DNA from: Botryllus schlosseri
Lineage: Eukaryota; Chordata; Ascidiacea; Stolidobranchia; Styelidae
Assembly: GCA_000444245.1 (NCBI GenBank)
Contig: ATSW01013632.1
Coordinates: 1-21,923 of the forward strand
Length of the DNA: 21,923 nt
Reading direction: 5' to 3'
In this document: positions 21,454 through 21,923 of the stretch, piece by piece
Position numbering within the stretch: position 1 is the stretch's first letter
How the letters are laid out: each line of letters begins with the position of its first letter
Program-made: the position numbers and the translations under genes
The notes under the pieces: model-generated
The model's database searches: none
The model's input: only the letters and a program-made list of their open reading frames with translations
Told to the model about the DNA's origin: nothing

Positions 21454-21923
21454 CACTAGATGCTGGACGTGATATGTTCATAAAATATTTGTTTCTTCAT
21501 TTTGGTGCCATAAATGTTGCAATCACACCAAAAGTATCGTCAGAAGCGTTATATACGTAAATATTGCATTAACCTCCATCTATCTTTGCGGAAATGGTTT
21601 TCGGCACTCCTCGTTCATATCAAAACGAAGACGCGGATTTTCAAGACACGACCACGTACTTCAAGAAGTACAGCAGCAAAATTAGCTTTGAAGTAGTAAA
21701 AGACAACCAATTTCGACATAAATAGTATGATGATATCTTCAAGAAAAATCACTATTTTGCTGTTTATCACAAGCCTACAGTTAATATTTACACAAGACAG
21801 ATTAAGGTTGCACCATAATACGGCTAAAATTGAACTAAAACTTGAGGGGGTCCGCGCGGGTCCGTGACGGTCAAAAGGGGTCCGCGAAGCCAAAAAGGTT
21901 GAGAACCACTGTTCTAAACGTTT

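Larger units (their letters stand above)
20482..21911. mobile_element. hAT-type element, 1,430 bp, with perfect 8 bp target duplication
   Basis: The left end CAGCGGTTCTCAACC and the right end (inverted) CAGTGGTTCTCAACC differ at one base. TTCTAAAC flanks both sides (20474-20481 and 21912-21919). Both subterminal regions carry repeated GGGGTCCGCG blocks typical of this hAT type. No hAT transposase was recognised. The interior instead holds a copy of repeat R1 and the end of a second hAT-like element, so it is a composite. It starts 87 bp after the last visible channel exon. Confidence 0.92.

Noticed and set aside
1-21923. tRNA, rRNA, CRISPR, bacterial operons
   Set aside because: The window is intron-bearing animal DNA. 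I saw no cloverleaf-like tRNA, rRNA segments or regularly spaced repeats.

Overview
The window is animal nuclear DNA. It carries the middle of one large spliced gene on the + strand: a Nav1-type voltage-gated sodium channel alpha subunit. I place 17 exons between 703 and 20394, encoding about 1,084 residues. They run from the end of the domain I-II linker, through all of domain II, the II-III linker and all of domain III, into the III-IV inactivation linker. Domains I and IV must lie outside the window. Two of the four DEKA selectivity-filter residues are visible: Glu in domain II (CGEWIEN) and Lys in domain III (TFKGW). These identify a sodium channel rather than a calcium or NALCN-type channel. 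The domain II pore turret lacks the vertebrate cysteines and the II-III linker has no clear vertebrate-like sequence, so an invertebrate is likely. A tunicate or another invertebrate chordate is possible but unproven.

Layout: 1-85 is the end of a hAT-like transposon. 703-882 and 1564-1713 encode the I-II linker end and DII S1. Intron 2 holds an unrecognised minus-strand ORF (3566-4045) and two MITE-like elements. 5389-5562 is DII S2 to S4. Intron 3 carries a 1.7 kb pogo-like transposon (6084-7791) that has lost its catalytic core. 9064-10981 encode DII S4 to S6. 12363-14063 encode most of the long, hydrophilic II-III linker. 14990-20394 encode DIII S1 to S6 and the III-IV linker. The window closes with a complete hAT-type element (20482-21911).

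The introns are crowded with non-autonomous DNA transposons. At least four have matching or near-matching 8 bp target duplications. Several dispersed repeat families occur two to five times each. Two introns are only 66 and 70 bp while most others are 0.4-3.7 kb, so transposon insertion probably accounts for much of the gene's length. The most striking single observation is a 619 bp almost completely palindromic MITE at 17672-18290. Its 8 bp target duplication, GTGAGTAT, is the 5' splice donor of exon 14, so two identical donors now flank the hairpin. Other points of interest are a one-base splice-frame anomaly after exon 2, a VFL version of the IFM inactivation particle, and a remodelled DII and DIII extracellular vestibule.
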